DNA from: Pseudomonadota bacterium
Lineage (GTDB): Bacteria > Pseudomonadota > Gammaproteobacteria > Burkholderiales > Burkholderiaceae_C
Assembly: GCA_020161775.1 (NCBI GenBank)
Contig: JAIUOW010000007.1
Coordinates: 1 to 64,000, forward strand
Direction of reading: 5' to 3'
DNA length: 64,000 bases
Both the position numbers and the translations under genes were made by a program. The notes beneath the pieces were generated by a model, which saw only the letters and a program-made list of their open reading frames with translations, had not been told where the DNA came from and did not search any database. Of the stretch, positions 62,706 to 64,000 are shown one piece after another (the first letter of the stretch is position 1; each line of letters opens with the position of its first letter).

Positions 62706-63902
62706 ATGAAGCCCCTCATCACCATTCACGAACCGCGGCGCGCGCCAGCGGCGGCGCCCGGCTTTGCCCTGTGGCAGTTGGGCTTTCGCCCGTTTTACCT
62801 GCTGGCCAGCGCCTTTGCCGCACTGTCCATCGGGCTGTGGGCGCTGCAATTCGCGGGCTGGCTGGGCCAGCCCTATCTGCACGGACCCCTGTGGCATGCC
62901 CATGAAATGCTGTTTGGCTTCACGCTGGCGGTGATCGTGGGCTTTTTGTTCACCGCCGGGCGCAACTGGTCCGGCCTGCCCACGCCCACGGGCCTGCCGC
63001 TGGCCGCGCTGGCGGCCTTGTGGGTCGCTGCCCGCGTGCTGGTGCTGACGCCCTTTGGCTGGGCTGCGGCGCTGGCCAACGTGGCCTTTCCGCTGGCGGC
63101 CGCGGTCGCGCTGGCCATTCCGTTCGTGCGCGCGGGTGTCCGGCGCAATTACTTCTTCATCGCGCTGCTGGTGCTGCTGGCCGCCGCGGCGCTGGCCATC
63201 CACCTGGAGCGGCTGGGCGTGCTGGCGGTGCCCAGCTGGCTGGGCGTGCAGCTCGCGCTGGACATCGTGCTGTTCATCATGGTGGTCATGGGTGGGCGGG
63301 TGATTCCGATGTTCACCAACAATGGCGTGCCGGGCGCGCGGGCGACGCGCCAGCCGGTGGTGGAAAAAGCCGCGCTGGGCCTGGTGCTGGCGCTGGCGGC
63401 TGCCGACGCCGCACAGCTGCAAGGCGGCTGGCTCGGGGCGCTGGCGGGCGCATGCGCGCTGGCGCATCTGGTGCGCTGGCTGCTCTGGCAACCCTGGAAA
63501 ACCTGGCGCGCACCGCTGGTGTGGGTGCTGCATGCCGCCTACCTGTGGATCGTGGTGCACCTGGCGCTGCGCGCGCTGGCAGCGCTGGCCTGGGCAGCGC
63601 CCTCCACGGCAACGCATGCGCTGACCGTGGGCGCGGCGGGCGGGCTGATCATCGGCATGATGACGCGCACCGCCAGGGGCCATACCGGCCGGCCGTTGCG
63701 CGCCAGCCGGGCCGACCTGGCGTGCTACCTGCTTGTGGGCGCCGCCGCCCTGGTGCGCGTGCTGGTGCCCTGGGCCGTGCCCGCATGGACGATGCCCGCG
63801 GTCCTGGTGTCGGCGGCGCTGTGGTCCAGCGGCTTCGCCCTGTATGCCGTGTGCTACTGGCCGGTGCTGACCCGCGCGCGGCTGGACGGGCAACCCGGCT
63901 GA
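62706..63902 (+). CDS. nnrS: NnrS-family membrane protein, intact
   Basis: A 398-residue 12-helix protein starting MKPLITIHEPRRA. The NnrS motifs LWQLGFRPFYLLAS, LWHAHEMLFGF, RNWSGLPTP, RVIPMFTNNGVPG, HALTVGAAGGLIIGMMTRTARGHTGRPL are present. NnrS helps resist NO and is a target of NNR/NsrR-type regulators. Its C-terminal part lines up with the frameshifted copy at 4707-5946 and shows where that copy is broken. Two NnrS copies in one window are notable. Confidence 0.9.
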   Translation: MKPLITIHEPRRAPAAAPGFALWQLGFRPFYLLASAFAALSIGLWALQFAGWLGQPYLHGPLWHAHEMLFGFTLAVIVGFLFTAGRNWSGLPTPTGLPLAALAALWVAARVLVLTPFGWAAALANVAFPLAAAVALAIPFVRAGVRRNYFFIALLVLLAAAALAIHLERLGVLAVPSWLGVQLALDIVLFIMVVMGGRVIPMFTNNGVPGARATRQPVVEKAALGLVLALAAADAAQLQGGWLGALAGACALAHLVRWLLWQPWKTWRAPLVWVLHAAYLWIVVHLALRALAALAWAAPSTATHALTVGAAGGLIIGMMTRTARGHTGRPLRASRADLACYLLVGAAALVRVLVPWAVPAWTMPAVLVSAALWSSGFALYAVCYWPVLTRARLDGQPG

Positions 63903-63936
63903 AGGCGCCCGCAGGGCCGGTGACACAATCGGCCGC

Positions 63937-64000
63937 ATGACATCTGAAGGCCCGGATCTTTTTGGCGACGCGGGCCCGCCAGTGCCCCCACCGGTCAGGA
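63937..64000 (+). CDS. Start of an unidentified gene, cut by window edge
   Basis: An ATG at 63937 opens a frame MTSEGPDLFGDAGPPVPPPVR that runs off the window end. The Pro/Gly-rich start with a DLFGD motif is not enough to name the family. It lies 34 bp after nnrS. Confidence 0.5.
   Translation, partial: MTSEGPDLFGDAGPPVPPPVR

Noticed and set aside
1-64000. CRISPR arrays, rRNA or tRNA genes
   Set aside because: No regularly spaced direct repeats, no rRNA-like conserved stretches and no tRNA cloverleaf with TTCRANNC were noticed by eye. A tRNA scan was not run.

Overview
The window is high-GC and carries a nitrate/nitrite/NO respiration gene set (narXL, narK1K2, narGHJI, nirK, quinol-type norB, nnrS, nsrR, norR). 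Gene content, codon use and IS types fit a Burkholderiales denitrifier, most likely Comamonadaceae (inference; no marker gene such as 16S rRNA is present). A KfrA-type plasmid protein, toxin-antitoxin remnants, an AlpA fragment and several IS/Tn pieces show the region is accessory: a plasmid or a genomic island.

Layout. (1) 1-2220: edge of an IS66 element, an IS110/IS1111-group element (529-1912) and an alpA regulator cut by it. (2) 2300-14930: a nitrosative-stress and denitrification block. It holds a DUF305-fusion membrane protein, a cupin, a group III truncated haemoglobin behind an NsrR-like operator, a frameshifted nnrS, nsrR and two small membrane proteins, then azurin, norB (qNOR), norA/ric and nirK on the minus strand, with norR divergent. 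The nirK-norR gap holds a sigma-54 promoter and three GGT-N7-ACC-type NorR sites, so NO probably switches on nirK-norA-norB as one unit. (3) 14931-42047: a 27.1-kb segment bounded by 54-bp inverted repeats that are 45/54 identical and start with GGGG, as in Tn3-family transposons. A broken DUF4158-type tnpA lies just inside the right end. Its cargo is a large copper-resistance load: cusCBA with CusF fused to CusB, a P1B ATPase, a copZ-like chaperone, a Met-rich lipoprotein, cusRS/copRS, and a second operon with a TolC-like protein, multicopper oxidase, cupredoxin and CusF. Accessory genes are also present: two HAD proteins around an IS3-family element, an XRE regulator with its own operators, an orphan mobile-mystery-A protein, an orphan fliE and a PD-(D/E)XK-like gene overlapping the sensor kinase. 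Genes on both sides of this segment are truncated exactly at its ends. (4) 42048-44860: an ATPase fragment, kfrA with a palindromic promoter, a DUF6088 protein and a broken toxin-antitoxin-like locus. (5) 45214-64000: narX-narL, narK1-narK2, narG-cupin-narH-narJ-narI, a parvulin, a beta-carbonic anhydrase, a B12-dependent ribonucleotide reductase (nrdJ), a small unknown gene and an intact nnrS. The right edge cuts a new gene.

How it works together: NarXL and FNR-type signals should turn on nitrate uptake and NarGHI. Nitrite goes to the copper nitrite reductase NirK, fed by azurin. NO goes to qNOR, with NorR, NsrR, RIC, NnrS and haemoglobin limiting NO damage. NirK and azurin are copper proteins, so the copper-handling transposon lies between two halves of a copper-dependent pathway. 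No N2O reductase is in the window. nrdJ and carbonic anhydrase behind narI suit growth without oxygen.
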